From Protonemura montana (Eukaryota; Arthropoda; Insecta; Plecoptera; Nemouridae), in contig OX387604.1 in assembly GCA_947568835.1 (NCBI GenBank), positions 15,219,076 to 15,283,075 of the forward strand: a stretch of 64,000 bases of DNA, given 5' to 3'. Positions 34,806 through 50,400 of this stretch are shown one piece after another. The notes beneath the pieces are model-generated. The model was not told where the DNA came from. It made no database searches and was given only the letters and a program-made list of their open reading frames with translations. Position 1 is the stretch's first letter. Each line of letters starts with the position of its first letter. The translations under genes and the position numbers were made by a program.

Positions 34806-37800
34806 TCACACTAACGGCATGGGGAATTTGTCTAGGCCCAGGTTGTTTTCTGTTTCTGAATGGAGCATGTACTCGGAGATGGAGATGTACATTGCAACAG
34901 AGAGGCCGATCAAGCTTGCAGCGATCGTGTTCTTCTGGAATATGATGCACGTAGCGATGCACAATCCAAGGTACGTCAGGTAGCGAGCAAAACAGACGTG
35001 CTGGTCCCTGCTCGATTGTCTGGCATCTGAAAGAATCCAACAATTAATGAGGTAGACACCCAGTAGGTTTTTAGCCAGAAGCTACAAAATTATTGTAATT
35101 TCTAGCAAAATTTTAAAATGAAATCTGTCTTTTTACTTTTCATGGACACGGCCTAGTTGCTGATGTAAGAAACATGATATAAATTTAAAAAATAAAATGT
35201 CAAATGTATAAACTACTTCCCTACAAGTGCATGCAGCCGTCTACTTATATTGCAGGAGCCTGCTAGAGTCTGCTGGTTCCAATCAACTGAGATAGAACAG
35301 CAATTTTTCCAGCTATTCAGCCAACCATCCAAGGGCACACACAACAAGATAAAAAATATTTCATTGATTGCAAACTGGCGAATTGCAAGCCCATAGGTTC
35401 ACAGATTTCAGCAAATAAAAGCACAAACAATCAGTTCAGCAAGTTTCTTATACCAAATTTTGTATTTATGGATGGTGGATAGCACTGGGTTGCTGATTTA
35501 TAACTAGCAGGTAATCGCAGGTATATTTGCTGAAATCTGATTTACTACCTACAAAAAAGCAAAGCAAAGCCAAATGCAATATGTTTAATATGATGCAAAA
35601 TCTCACACGTTCCGTCTGAAACTGGTTGGATAAAACAAGTGCGCATCATGATTCATGGCTGGCACTAAGACAGTACCAATCTGACCCAACCATTGCTAGC
35701 TTTGTAACTAATACTTACCTACACACATGTTGTCTTCGAGAAGGAAGTCTGGCCCACACTTGTCACACATATCGGGTCCATCACCTGAGCAGCCGTCACA
35801 AGACTTATCGCAAGCTGCAACAACAGATTTAACAAACTTATTTTGTTGCACATCCCAGCTAGAGATAAACCTTATCCTGAAACTACGATACTCAGGATGA
35901 TATTTTATAATCATTGAAAATGTATCGGATATTCAGTGGTAAGCTGGCAATTGAATCATGTATCTCAAACTGTCTAGCTGTCGATTTTTTTTAAGACTAC
36001 ACTTTTAATACTGATACCTTTTTGTAATGCAAAACTGACAACAAATAATCCAAATGGATTTTTCTCAAGTTTTTCCAGAGCTCATGGTTGATGATAGTTC
36101 AGGCTCTTATGTAAGGTTTACAGTCCTCAAAAGGACTTGGTGGACCATTATTTTGGCAGAGGTCGCCCTGAATCTTCAGGGTAAGACTGATATCATAACG
36201 TCCGACCACCAACTCTTTTATAGGACTGCAAACTCTTCACAAAAGAGTTTTAACCTTACAACTACAATTATCATAATCCTAATTCTTCTTCCACATGTGA
36301 GCAATACAAAACACTTTTACAAAATAATTAAAAATATCTTCACCTAAACAAATAAAGGATCCTTCATTATTAACACAGAACTGATTTTTCTGGCAGCCAG
36401 TGTCTCTGAGAAGACACTCGTTAATGTCAACGCAGCCTCTCTCGGTGTCCATTTCCCATCCAGTTTTGCATGCAGTGCATCCTTTGGGTCCTGCCTGACT
36501 GCAGCTTGATTGGCATGCACCATGGCATGCTGAGCAAAGGAGCTTGGTTGCGTCGCGGTATGACTCGAAGAAGTTGGTAGCGCAACTCTCGCAGGTGTCC
36601 CCAGTGTAGCCAGCCTCACAAGCGCATTGACCATTACCCTTTCTTGTTCCCGAACCCTGTACACATGAAGACATGAATCAGTTTCAAGATATCTCCGAAC
36701 GGAGACTGACTCAATAAGCCAAATAAGTAATTCAAATAATGTTAACTTTGTAGTTAGTGTTGTAGTTGGTATTTTGACCCACATATTTATGTTACAGCTA
36801 GCTATATCAGATTTTATTTAGTTTGACTGTACGACCATAGTGTTAATGTTAAGCTCCTTTCCCGAAAAATTTCCGCCAAATTTGGTACTACTTTACCGAC
36901 AAAAATGGTTGTTGCCACTAGGTGAAGTCACTGTCGTTTTGAGTGTTAGGAAATAACAATTTTTTATTTGAGACCGGTTTAAACTTAACAAATCTATGTT
37001 AATGCCAACCTCAATATACAACCATTAATATTTTAAGTAGTAACTATTTAACTGTAGAGCTTTGTTAACAAGGACGGCTGCAAGTGCCATCTGGCAGCAC
37101 CTACAGTTTCCACATGAAGCCAGCTCATTTGCTCAGCAAAAAGGTTAGCTTTCTGATTGTAAGGTTGCGCCATAGAGTTGCGCTTGCGTTTGCAAGATTA
37201 ACTGTATGGCAATTTTTGTTTTAAAAGAGAGAAAATAAAAAACCGCTAACAAAATTCATCGTAACAACATTTTTGACTGAGCTTGAAAAGACATTGATTT
37301 GAACTCAAAAACTAAATTTATTTCCTTAACCGGAACAATGTAATGTTACATGCGTCTCTTTAAGTAAAAGTAACAGCCGGCCATATTGAGATTTAGTACA
37401 TTTTATTCTGTTGCTGGAAGACAATTCATTACTATCGGTACTTGAAGGGAGAAAATACTAGCACATCCTTAGCAAAAGCGATCAGAAGAAGTTACCAGCT
37501 TATTAAAAAGCATGTAATTTATATGAGTCTAAAAAAACAACAATAAAAATTGTAAATTTACCTTGCATCGTCCATTATTGAAACAAATGTTATCTGGCGC
37601 TCCTGGGCAGGCTGTGCAGTCCGGCCCAAAGTGATTTTCGGGGCAGCATGCTTTGATAGAGTCTATGCATAGAAATTTAAAAAGGTCTGGTTCTTGCTTC
37701 TGCTTGTGAAACCACCATTCTTCTACCGCCTGTTCGGTTTCTTCGGCCAAGCTATGACATTGGTCAGCTTCTTTATCCAATCCTAAACACAGTTTCTCCT

Positions 37801-38141
37801 GGATTTCAATTAGTCGGACTTCAGAATTTGCGTAGCTAAGCAGACGCTGTTCTTCCCAAGCAGCATCACCACCTTCAAATTTCCCTCGGGCAGTGTGATC
37901 CATTCCCTGCAAAATAATACATGTTGAGTTATTTTACCAGGTGCTACAAGAAAAGATAAAAGGAAATTACTCTCAAAAGTCTTGTGAATACCTTTTTGAA
38001 TGAAGTAACAAGCACTCTACAGGATTGGCATGGTGGAAGAATTGACTTTTGTTTGTTAAGTAAAGTACTGTCAGCGCTGAAAGCCGGCACTATGACACCC
38101 AGACTCACTATCAAATAGCAAATATCAAATAGCTGGTTCAT
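34806..38141 (-). CDS. CRELD: CRELD family protein (cysteine-rich with EGF-like domains), membrane-anchored form
   Basis: Five coding exons in transcript order: 38141-37992, 37906-37562, 36656-36344, 35814-35719, 35026-34806, all GT-AG and frame-consistent, giving 374 aa. A signal peptide (about residues 1-22) is followed by a CXXC motif (PCQSC, C38 and C41), then the family's DUF3456-like segment with GKFEGGDAAWEE, EEWWFHKQKQEPDLFKFLCID and CCPENHFGPDC. Exon 3 has EGF-like, furin-type cysteine repeats and the calcium-binding EGF start DINECLL; exon 4 supplies more cysteine pairs. The last exon encodes two hydrophobic segments (about 316-331 and 334-354). Two C-terminal membrane segments are the CRELD1 arrangement, whereas vertebrate CRELD2 is soluble. 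Family members act in the ER in folding and receptor maturation. Head-to-head with TEX264 (1 kb apart). Confidence 0.92.
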
Positions 38142-39181
38142 GTTGAACTCAAAGAGTCACTAAAACAATATTTCTTTAAGAAAAGGCTACGTAGCCTTTT
38201 TTATATCTTATCAGAAAATTTTGTTATAAACGTCAATACTTGGCACCAAGTTTAGATTTCCATCGACTTCCCGGAAAGGTTAGGGTAGTACGGTTTCGGA
38301 TTTGAACAGCAATAAACATAGGCAAATATAAAGTGTATTATTGCAGTCTCCTGATCGTCGCAAGCGAAGACGTTTCGTCGATTGAGCACCTCATCTGCAC
38401 GACTGATAGGTGCCACTTGACAAATCAGATCCCACGAAGTCGCGGCGCCTATATGTCAACGGCCATATTGGTCGATGCCATTGATGCTACCCACACGACG
38501 CGTCTAGTGAGCTGGAAGTATACCCTCCCCTGTACCATGTGGCAGCACCCGCCGGCCGGCTACCGACGTAATAGTGACCTCGCCAGCACATACTGCTCTC
38601 CTCCTGTAGTGTCAAAATTACCTAGGACTAGGTCGGAATAGCGACATTTGATTACTGATTTGTTTGCGCCAGTTTTCAACTAGCAATTGAAAGGATATTT
38701 CTTTCGACACTCGATTTAACGCTGATATTCAAGAATATCTGTGAACATTCTTGTGCACTGTCTAAAAAGAAACATTGCTTAGGTCATGCATGTTGAGAAT
38801 GAAGAACCTCGCCAGTCCATGCTGAAGTGTTTGTTTACGTAGAGGTTAGGCATTCGAATGTTCTCCTGGTGGAAGAAGACACCGGCGATTCGCCTCACGA
38901 CGAAAGATCTGATATCCTACAAACCTATCCTAATGTAGGACTGAAAGAGAAAAGGGGGTTGAAAGAGTTATAGATGCAGTTTATTGCATATAGTTCCAAA
39001 CTGGCCAGATAAACTCAGCCCAATTGTACTGACAAGAACTGACTACCCATAAATTGCATCAAACCACATAACTCAAAACTAGTGTCCTGTAGCTCCTGGA
39101 CTGAAACTAGGAATTCAAAAAGGCTGGAATAACAAATCAGAAAGCAGTATATTAGTTAAAGTACGTAGTAACTGACCAAAG
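38142..39181. promoter_or_regulatory. Shared intergenic promoter region of CRELD and TEX264
   Basis: The 1040 bases between the divergent starts must hold both promoters. The CRELD side has a perfect palindrome (38181-38200) and a CCCGGAAAGG word (about 38273) like an ETS site. A GC-richer stretch (about 38420-38590) lies in the middle. Transcription start sites cannot be placed from sequence alone. Confidence 0.45.
38181..38200. promoter_or_regulatory. Perfect 20-bp palindrome 40 bases upstream of the CRELD ATG
   Basis: AAAAGGCTACGTAGCCTTTT is fully self-complementary and has an ACGT centre, the core bound by bZIP factors such as the XBP1/ATF6 class that activate ER-stress genes. CRELD2 in vertebrates is ER-stress induced. 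A regulatory role here is inference; in the transcript it would also form a stem-loop just before the start codon. Confidence 0.5.
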
Positions 39182-40011
39182 ATGATGGAAATAGTAAAAT
39201 ATTTGATTTACGATTCATTCTTATTTCAATGCATGATAATAATTGCAACTCTGGTAGCATTATTATTAATACATGGAGGGATTCTTCATAAAGTCGTTGT
39301 CACGTCTGAGCCATGGCCCTCTCGCAAGCTAGTCTTTGCATATAAAATGTCTTACACTAAACATCAAGCTGACAAACACTTCCGGGAAGTATTGTTCATG
39401 TTACCCACCCACAAAAAAATTTGTATTACTTACAACAAAAACCTACGTGAGGCGGTGAGTATAACAGCACTATTTTTCTATATTTTTACAATTTACTTAG
39501 TTAATAGTATATTTTTTGCTCAAGATGTGTTTGTATTTCAGGGTTTGCCGCCGTACTTCATCTTCGCAACTGGAGTTATATTAAATGAAACAGGGGAACC
39601 GCCTGATGAAGAAGTTAGCCTGTTCCTTGTAGAGCTGGGTTACAAAGTCCACAAGTTCCCACAGATGTCACATGTTCTCACTTCCACGCACCCCTGGCGC
39701 AATCCACTTTCAGTGCGAATGTCCCAATTCCGCGTCTATTCCAAGATGAAATCTTACATACAAGTAAGATAGTTATAACAAGTATTTTTACTTCTTTACT
39801 GTGTAATATTAGCGTAGCCAGGTACTGATGTGGTTGATTTTTGCAGAAGCGTTGCTTGTGCGCCCATCCCAAGATTGAAATCTACGCAGAGTCTTCCATA
39901 ATGTTCCTAGCACCTCTGCACCGTCAAGACGATTTCTATGTCAAGGAGGCTGAACCTCCTTTCAAACATGTTTTTAAACATATATTAAGGACACCCTCTA
40001 ACGGTGTTTAG
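39182..40011 (+). CDS. TEX264: TEX264-like ER membrane protein, short form
   Basis: Three exons, 39182-39454, 39542-39763 and 39847-40011, GT-AG introns of 87 and 83 bases, giving 219 aa. An N-terminal membrane segment (about residues 13-31) is followed by the GyrI-like domain. Family landmarks are VFAYKM, PPYFIFATGVILNE (matching the conserved CRCAVGSIL region), a LGYKVHKFPQMSHVLTSTHPW block, YIQKRCLCAHPKIEIY and APLHRQDDFYV. In vertebrates TEX264 is an ER-phagy receptor whose disordered tail carries an LC3-interacting motif; human TEX264 is 313 aa. This protein stops about 20 residues after the DFYV block, so that tail and motif are absent unless a further exon was missed (a weak GT lies at 40004). 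The first of two adjacent ATGs was used. An AATAAA follows at 40088. Confidence 0.85.
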
Positions 40012-40087
40012 TCTAAACTAACAAGAGGTTTAACCACAAAGGGCCGTAGAACCCCTTCTCAGTTGGGATTCTTTTGTCTGACCAAAA

Positions 40088-40093
40088 AATAAA
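40088..40093 (+). terminator. Polyadenylation signal of TEX264
   Basis: AATAAA 77 bases after the TAG stop. Its position supports the stop at 40009-40011 being the genuine end of the main transcript. Confidence 0.55.
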
Positions 40094-43000
40094 ATGTCAT
40101 TTTTTGGAATTCGGTATTTTCAATCAAATCAATTGTTTTCAAAAACGGTTGACAAACCTTCAATTGACGCTCTAGCGTAAGAACTGACCAATTGAGAGGG
40201 AGCCAAAGTTTTATGAGATTTAAAAAAACTGACTCGCAGAAGATTATTTCATTTACTTTCATCGCAGGGGAAATAATATCTATTCACAAAGTCAACTCGC
40301 GCGCTCTTGCAGGATGAGATTTTTAGTTGAGTTATGTCATTTAGTGTTATGTAGTCGAAAGGCCAGCGTTAATTTCAAACTTTCTTCTGAGCGAACAAGC
40401 CTTACTAACTTGAGGGGCTTGCAGCCAGGCTCTTTAACAAGCCTCTACGATTATTACTCAAACTATGGTTTCATGCATATCAAGCATTGAGGTTGGCCTT
40501 ATTAAAGATGAATTTAAAGACAAAAAGACAAAATAAATTTATTTAAGGACAAAATTTAAAAGACAAAATTAAATTTCTGAACAATTGAAAAAACTAACTC
40601 CACTCATAAGTATCCTCTATTATTGTCGGTAAAGTAGTCATTTAGCGGCCATTTTCCGCAAATGCGGTGTAACATTTGCGCTGGATTCAATTTACTTAAC
40701 TGTGTTCATCTCAGTCCAATCTTGTGTACAACTATTTTTGGAGAAATCTATTCTGCAAATGATGTTACTTTCAGATATGGCATAAGTAACTGAACATTTC
40801 TATGTACATTCGTCTACCCCTTGATAAGTTTAAATGTGATATGTTCTCATTCTGACATTCAAATCTGGGGCCACATTACTAAAACATGTGTCACTGAGAG
40901 GTCACAGCATAAACCCAAAAGCATTAAGCTTTTTGGCTCTCTTTAAGTTGTAATCTATACACAACTTAAATTGGCATTGAAAGGCGAACAAGGAAGACCT
41001 TACCGGAAGCGCGAAAGTCTGGGTGGCGCAGGACACTTCACGTCGACGTTTTGACTCTTGTCGTTATCACCTTACAAGAACAACAACCAAGTCATAAGTA
41101 TAACATTCACAAGTCGGCATCAAGTGGTTTTAGTGTACAAAGTGTACCTCCGAGTTTTCGGTAGCTTGCACTTCCCTCAAACCTAAACCAATCCTCCAGC
41201 TTTTGGGCACTCTTGTCCATATTGTACAAACTGAATTCATTAGACAATTATTTTATTGTGCGCCTGTGCATTATTATCACAAATATAATTTTACTCAATC
41301 CCTTTGAGTGTGTTAACACTAAAAAAAGAGTTAGAACATTCTATTAAGTCAAAAAAATATTGAAGGGACTTGCGCTATATTTATATTTTTAATGTTATGA
41401 TTTGCATTCATAATGTGGCCCCATTTAGACTGTATTTAACATTTTCTCATGTCTATGATTCCATTGCACACATCTCCTAAACAGGCGACCAGAAAAGCAA
41501 GAAAACTTTTAGGTCAGTCTATAAGTGTCTATTCTTACAATAAAAAGTGAATGCAAATAACAGATTTATTATTGTTTAGCGTAGTCTTCTCAAAGTCACT
41601 AGAACCATTCCAAAAATAGAGTGAACTCCTGAGCCCCTCTCCCAAATCTTCAAGTGTTCAGAGCTTCAAAAGGAGGATTAGTGAGCCATTGCGGCCACAA
41701 TGTAAGGCCATCAGACAGAAAGAAATGACAATGTGAATTATGAATTCTATAATTTGTAAATATATTTTAAAAAGATGTAATTAAATGCATTGTCTCCAAG
41801 ATCAATAGTACAAATTCATACCCATCATTCTGTATGTAGTTCTGTTCTACAGTCGTACACAAAAGAGTGCCAAATATTTCATGTGAACATAAAATGAACA
41901 TGTTTAGGCTTAGAATAAATTATTTTTTGACTGTAAAATGAAACAGCAATGGATAACTTGTAAACACTAAGTTAATGCAGTGGTCTGTATTTATGATAAT
42001 GACATGATAACGAATCCAGCAAGTTTGGCGGGCGCATCCTAACAAGGATACCACTGACCTACCTAATTAGGCTCGTGGGGGCTTACCGACTACAGAGACC
42101 TTTGTATGCAAACAACTAGCTATTGCACAACCCTAATACACTTGTCATAGAAGGGTTTAGGTGGCTCATGCATGGACAAAATCTACAGAAAAAAAATCAT
42201 TTATTAGCGTTCAATGAAGCAATTTACAATTAAGGGATGAAACGTTTGAACAAATGTATGATGGTCTCTATGGTTATGGTTATGCTTTCGCGTTGTTTTG
42301 CTTGCGGCTTGCCACTCTATCGATATTGAACTTGCAGCTAACAATGGGAAGATCAAAATCACACGTTATGGGTAATACGCATAATCAACAAATTGAAAAT
42401 CTTAAAAATGTAAGATAACATTATTCTGTGCTTTCTTGGCGATATTTGTTGAGTCTAGCTTACCCCTGGCTGGTCACGTGCCTGTCTAGTTGGCAGAGTG
42501 ATGGCAAACAGTGACAGGCAACAGGAATGCAAGCCCACTGTAGCAACAGTGCTCAGGGGAAAGAATAGGTCGAGCAAGGGACAGGTGCCAAACATTCATG
42601 AAAACAACAGCGCCGATTAATCAACAACTATCCAAAAACAGTAACCACTTAGTTTTGATTACCACAAAAAAGTATGTTATCGGGCGGGCACGGGAGAAAT
42701 GTCATCCCTAAATCTCTGATGCCGCGAGTTCATCATAACACATCGTCTGCGTGAGCGGCATAGCCGATCTTTATGGTCAGTGGCGGCAGACAAGGCATTG
42801 GCTGGGGGAAGTGGGGCAGAAGCAACAATTATGGGCAACAATTAGGTAAGAAATTACACAAATACATAAGGCCACAGAATGAAAAATTTGTCAGTAGTTT
42901 AACTACAGCCCAATTTTCTATCTGATCATATTTTCGATTGATTTATGGTACTTTTGGTGAAATCTGCAGCGGTAGTGTAGTCCAGTCATCTGGCAGTATC

Positions 43001-43170
43001 GAAATACCAATTTTTCCTCAAGAAGTTGCATGCCCTGTGAAATGACTAATGGCCAAATAATTTTTTTGCTACAAAAGAATTTGAGTTATGTTCATTTTTT
43101 TCATGGCAGTCTGCACTTGATTTAGTACCAGTGGAAATACATATCAACACAGCCCAAGGCATGTTAAGTT
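40094..43170. other. Gene-free interval between TEX264 and RAP1
   Basis: AT-rich, no recognisable protein, RNA gene or repeat array on either strand. Expected to contain only the 3' flanks of the convergent TEX264 and RAP1 genes. Confidence 0.4.
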
Positions 43171-43171
43171 G

Positions 43172-43177
43172 TTTATT
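43172..43177 (-). terminator. Candidate polyadenylation signal of RAP1
   Basis: AATAAA on the minus strand (TTTATT on plus), about 260 bases beyond the RAP1 stop. Confidence 0.4.
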
Positions 43178-43436
43178 TTCAGTACGCATACACCAAGAAA
43201 ATGTTCAGGACTACACCACTGATCTGCAGTCTGTTTAAGATAGAATTGTAAAGATGATGTGCCTTGCTGCCACAGCCCTATTAACCGATGATCAATGGCA
43301 GATTGTTTGTACAGCATGGCAGTAACCGACAGCCGATTATTGCCCACTGTTGATTGACGGGCTTCCCTCATATGCCACACTTAACATTATCTTATTTACA
43401 GCAAGGGGTGCCATCCACCCCAGATAGTAGTCTTTC

Positions 43437-47171
<3,735 letters not shown>

Positions 47172-47412
47172 CGTGGAACAACTACCGTTATCTTGGGCGA
47201 TGGCTTCCCTACTTCCGCTCCATTCACGCATGCTCAACTGGCGGTGGGCGCGTTTAGTTAGTTGTACTGAGCGACAAGCTAGGCGCTCCGCTCTATAATG
47301 CTCTAACTTTAAATTTTGACAGTGAAGGTTAGGTTAGGTTAACAACGTGATAGGTTGGTATTCGTTTGCCGCCCTTTGAGAAGCAAGCGAGCTCCGAAAG
47401 CAGTGTCCCAGA
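47172..47412. promoter_or_regulatory. Putative bidirectional promoter of RAP1 and SASS6
   Basis: Short interval between the candidate RAP1 leader exon (minus, ending at 47172) and the SASS6 ATG (47413). It contains GGCGGTGGGCGCG (about 47240) and a run GGTTAGGTTAGGTTA (47327-47341), three copies of the arthropod telomere-type pentamer. Start sites cannot be fixed by eye. Confidence 0.4.
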
Positions 47413-50400
47413 ATGGAGAGTATGAAATATTTTGGCTTAGAAGATTCGTGCAATGGAAACACCGAATCACTTTATTCCACAGTCCAAAGAGTGTATTTGA
47501 AGTGTGGGAAGAAAGAAGACCGACAACGTGATTTACGACTTACTTTGAACAATAGTCCAAAAGATATCTGCCTTCATCTGACAGATGACGACGATCCATT
47601 TTTCCTCTTCTGCTTAGTTATCACCGAGGAAGACTTTAAGACCATCAAAATCCAACAAAGTCTGCTGGTTGACTTCGTCCATTTTCCTAGACAATTTGTT
47701 AAGCTGTTAGATCAATGCAAAAGTGACATTGCTACTCAAGGGCCAAGATTCTTGTTAGTGCTTGAATCCAAGGAAGAAGGAGACATTACACGGTCAACAT
47801 ATCTAAAAATAGTTGAGACAAATCTCTTCAAAAATTTGTGCCATCTGGATTTGCAAATAAAATGTGGAAGTGACACAGAAATAAAGAAGTTAATGGCCCA
47901 ACAAATCAAGAACTTGAAAGAAACAGCATCATCAAATTTTAAAGAGTTGGCTCACACATCTTCCCGTTTAAATGACTGCATACAGCGCCTTGAGCTAAAA
48001 CGGGTCGAGGCAGAAAAGCTGTGTGAAAAATGGGAAGAAGAAAAAAGAAATATGTTTTTTAATACAAATGCCGAAATAAACAGAGAGAAAGAGCGATTGC
48101 TATCAGCGAAGCTTCAATGGCAAGCAGAAGAAGAAGAAAGAAAACAAGAAATGCAGTTGAAGCATGAAACAGCTATAAACAACCTTGACACTCAAATTGC
48201 TAAACTTTCGGCACAAAATCACATGCTTTTTGAAAAGAATTGTGAAGGAGAGTCCACAAAACGGTAATCAGCAACTTTTTACATGGTTTTACCTTTATTT
48301 GTTAGATATCAATTAAAATAAGTCCCCTAAATTTAACTAGGAAAAGTACCATGTTGCAGGTTTTATATCGTAGATCATATTTTACTCCCGGTCTTTGTCT
48401 TCCTTAGTTTTGCATCCCTTACTAGACTTCAACTATGCTTACATCTTGTCATTAAACTTGTTTTATATTTTCTTGAGGTACATAGGTCATGAAAAATAAT
48501 ACATTTTAGTATTGAAATAGGACGTCTTATGTTTTTAATCTTTTGCATATTTGCACATATTTTTCAATTTTATCACAAAGGAATGCAGATGCATATTCTC
48601 ATTTAACAACTAAACATTATAATACCCCCCAGTAAAGTAAGTATCTGCTAAAAGCCTAGAAGTCTTTGGAATCACCAGCTCATGAATTGCTCAAATTTCC
48701 AATTTGCTAATTTACCATCCCAGAGAGCTTTCTACTAGAACGCTTACTCTTCTACTTACTTAACTAGGCCTTTGATTTTATCCTTCTATTTCAAACTGAA
48801 TCCAAGCATTGTTGGTTAACAAATGTAGATGATGACTCTAAACTTAAACGGTATTCGCATCATCTCCATATCCACGCGCTCCAGATTAAAATCTCGTTCA
48901 ATATTGCTGACAGTCACGACAATTGGCAGCTTTTCACGCATAGCAACAATGCACGATGGCACAATGCCACAAAATTCCCGAGGCATTTTGGCTCATTGAA
49001 TAGAGGAGAAAACTTGATCCTGATTTTGTTGGACGATCACGTGCAATCATTTTTCAAACAAGTCTGGCATAAAGCTGCCAGCTTAGTGGCAATATTGGAC
49101 AGTACTGAATCACATTGAATTAATTAATTGAAAACATGTTCTTCCAGTGAAAGATGTGGCCAGCTCGAGTTCTTAGAGAAGGAAAACACTTCGCTGCAAA
49201 ATGAGATTACCCTGTTAAGAAAGCAGAATTCAAAATTAGACCAAGACTACCATGAAAAGAACAAGCTGGCCAACTCTCAGAAGACAAAACTTGCTTTATT
49301 GGATCAAGAATTAAAGGATACAGATGCAGCACTTAATAAACAACTAGAGCTTTTGAAAAATGCTAACGAGCAAAGAGTAAGTAATCTGCTACTCATTTTG
49401 AGAGCATTTAATGGATGTGTTGCCAAGAAATTATAATTGAATTGGGAAGGGAATAGAATGAAACACAACTTACCGATTTGAGACAGATGCAGAAAGGATT
49501 ACAACGTTTGGCTACTGCCTTGTTCGTGCAGGATAGACAGCCCTAAACTGTATTGGCTGGAGTGCTATTACCTTATCTAGTATCACCTAGAATGCTATAC
49601 CTTGGTTATCAGGCCCACAAATAGTATGGATTTGATCGTTAAGGAGGAAACAAATATGGCTATTGAGGTATTTATGTCTGCCGAGGCTATTATCCAAATA
49701 GACTTAGGAGCTGCACACGGAGCATAGGTGGGGTTTGGTGTCGTGACAACGTCCAGACAAAATTGGCAGGCGCGACTGGCGCGAAGCGTCAGGAGAGCCC
49801 GGCAATATTACTTCTGTCTTTACCCCACGCCCTAACATAAAATGGCAATAGTTGACGACTGCGTCGTCGAACACACGTGATTCGTGAAAGGTAACGCGTC
49901 AAAGATATCCACTACCGGCATCAAAACCCACTCGACGGAGGAAGTTTTCGACTGTTCGAAGGCATTTTCCACCCGTGTTCTTTGGAGTCAGGAGACTTAA
50001 ATATCTAAAAAAAAAAATGTAACCCATATGTTCGATCAGTCATGCATTTCAAGGCATCAAATTCATCGATCACATGAATAGAAAATTGGTGAGGTCCTGG
50101 GTTCGAATCACGTTAGTTTCTAAGCGCAGTTCCACACTTCTGTTTTTTTCCTCATTTTTTTCCTCATACTCTTTTTTGATCCTCAATTATCCAAATATAC
50201 CAAACCGATGAATTGTTGGGACTACCAATAAAGAATTATCAAATTGATTGTTTTAATGTTCAAATGATAATTTATTTACGTGAAATCTTTTAGTAAAATG
50301 TAAAAAGTTGAACATTTTTGATTGCTGAATGTCTATAACTCTTGCTTCTTGGCTATGTGACTGTTACTTCCTGCTAGGAAAGAAAAGACAGATCCTGATG

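Noticed and set aside
49740-49870. Locally GC-rich intronic stretch with GACGAC...GTCGTC
   Set aside because: Only a 6-bp palindrome; no tRNA, miRNA or transposon signature seen.
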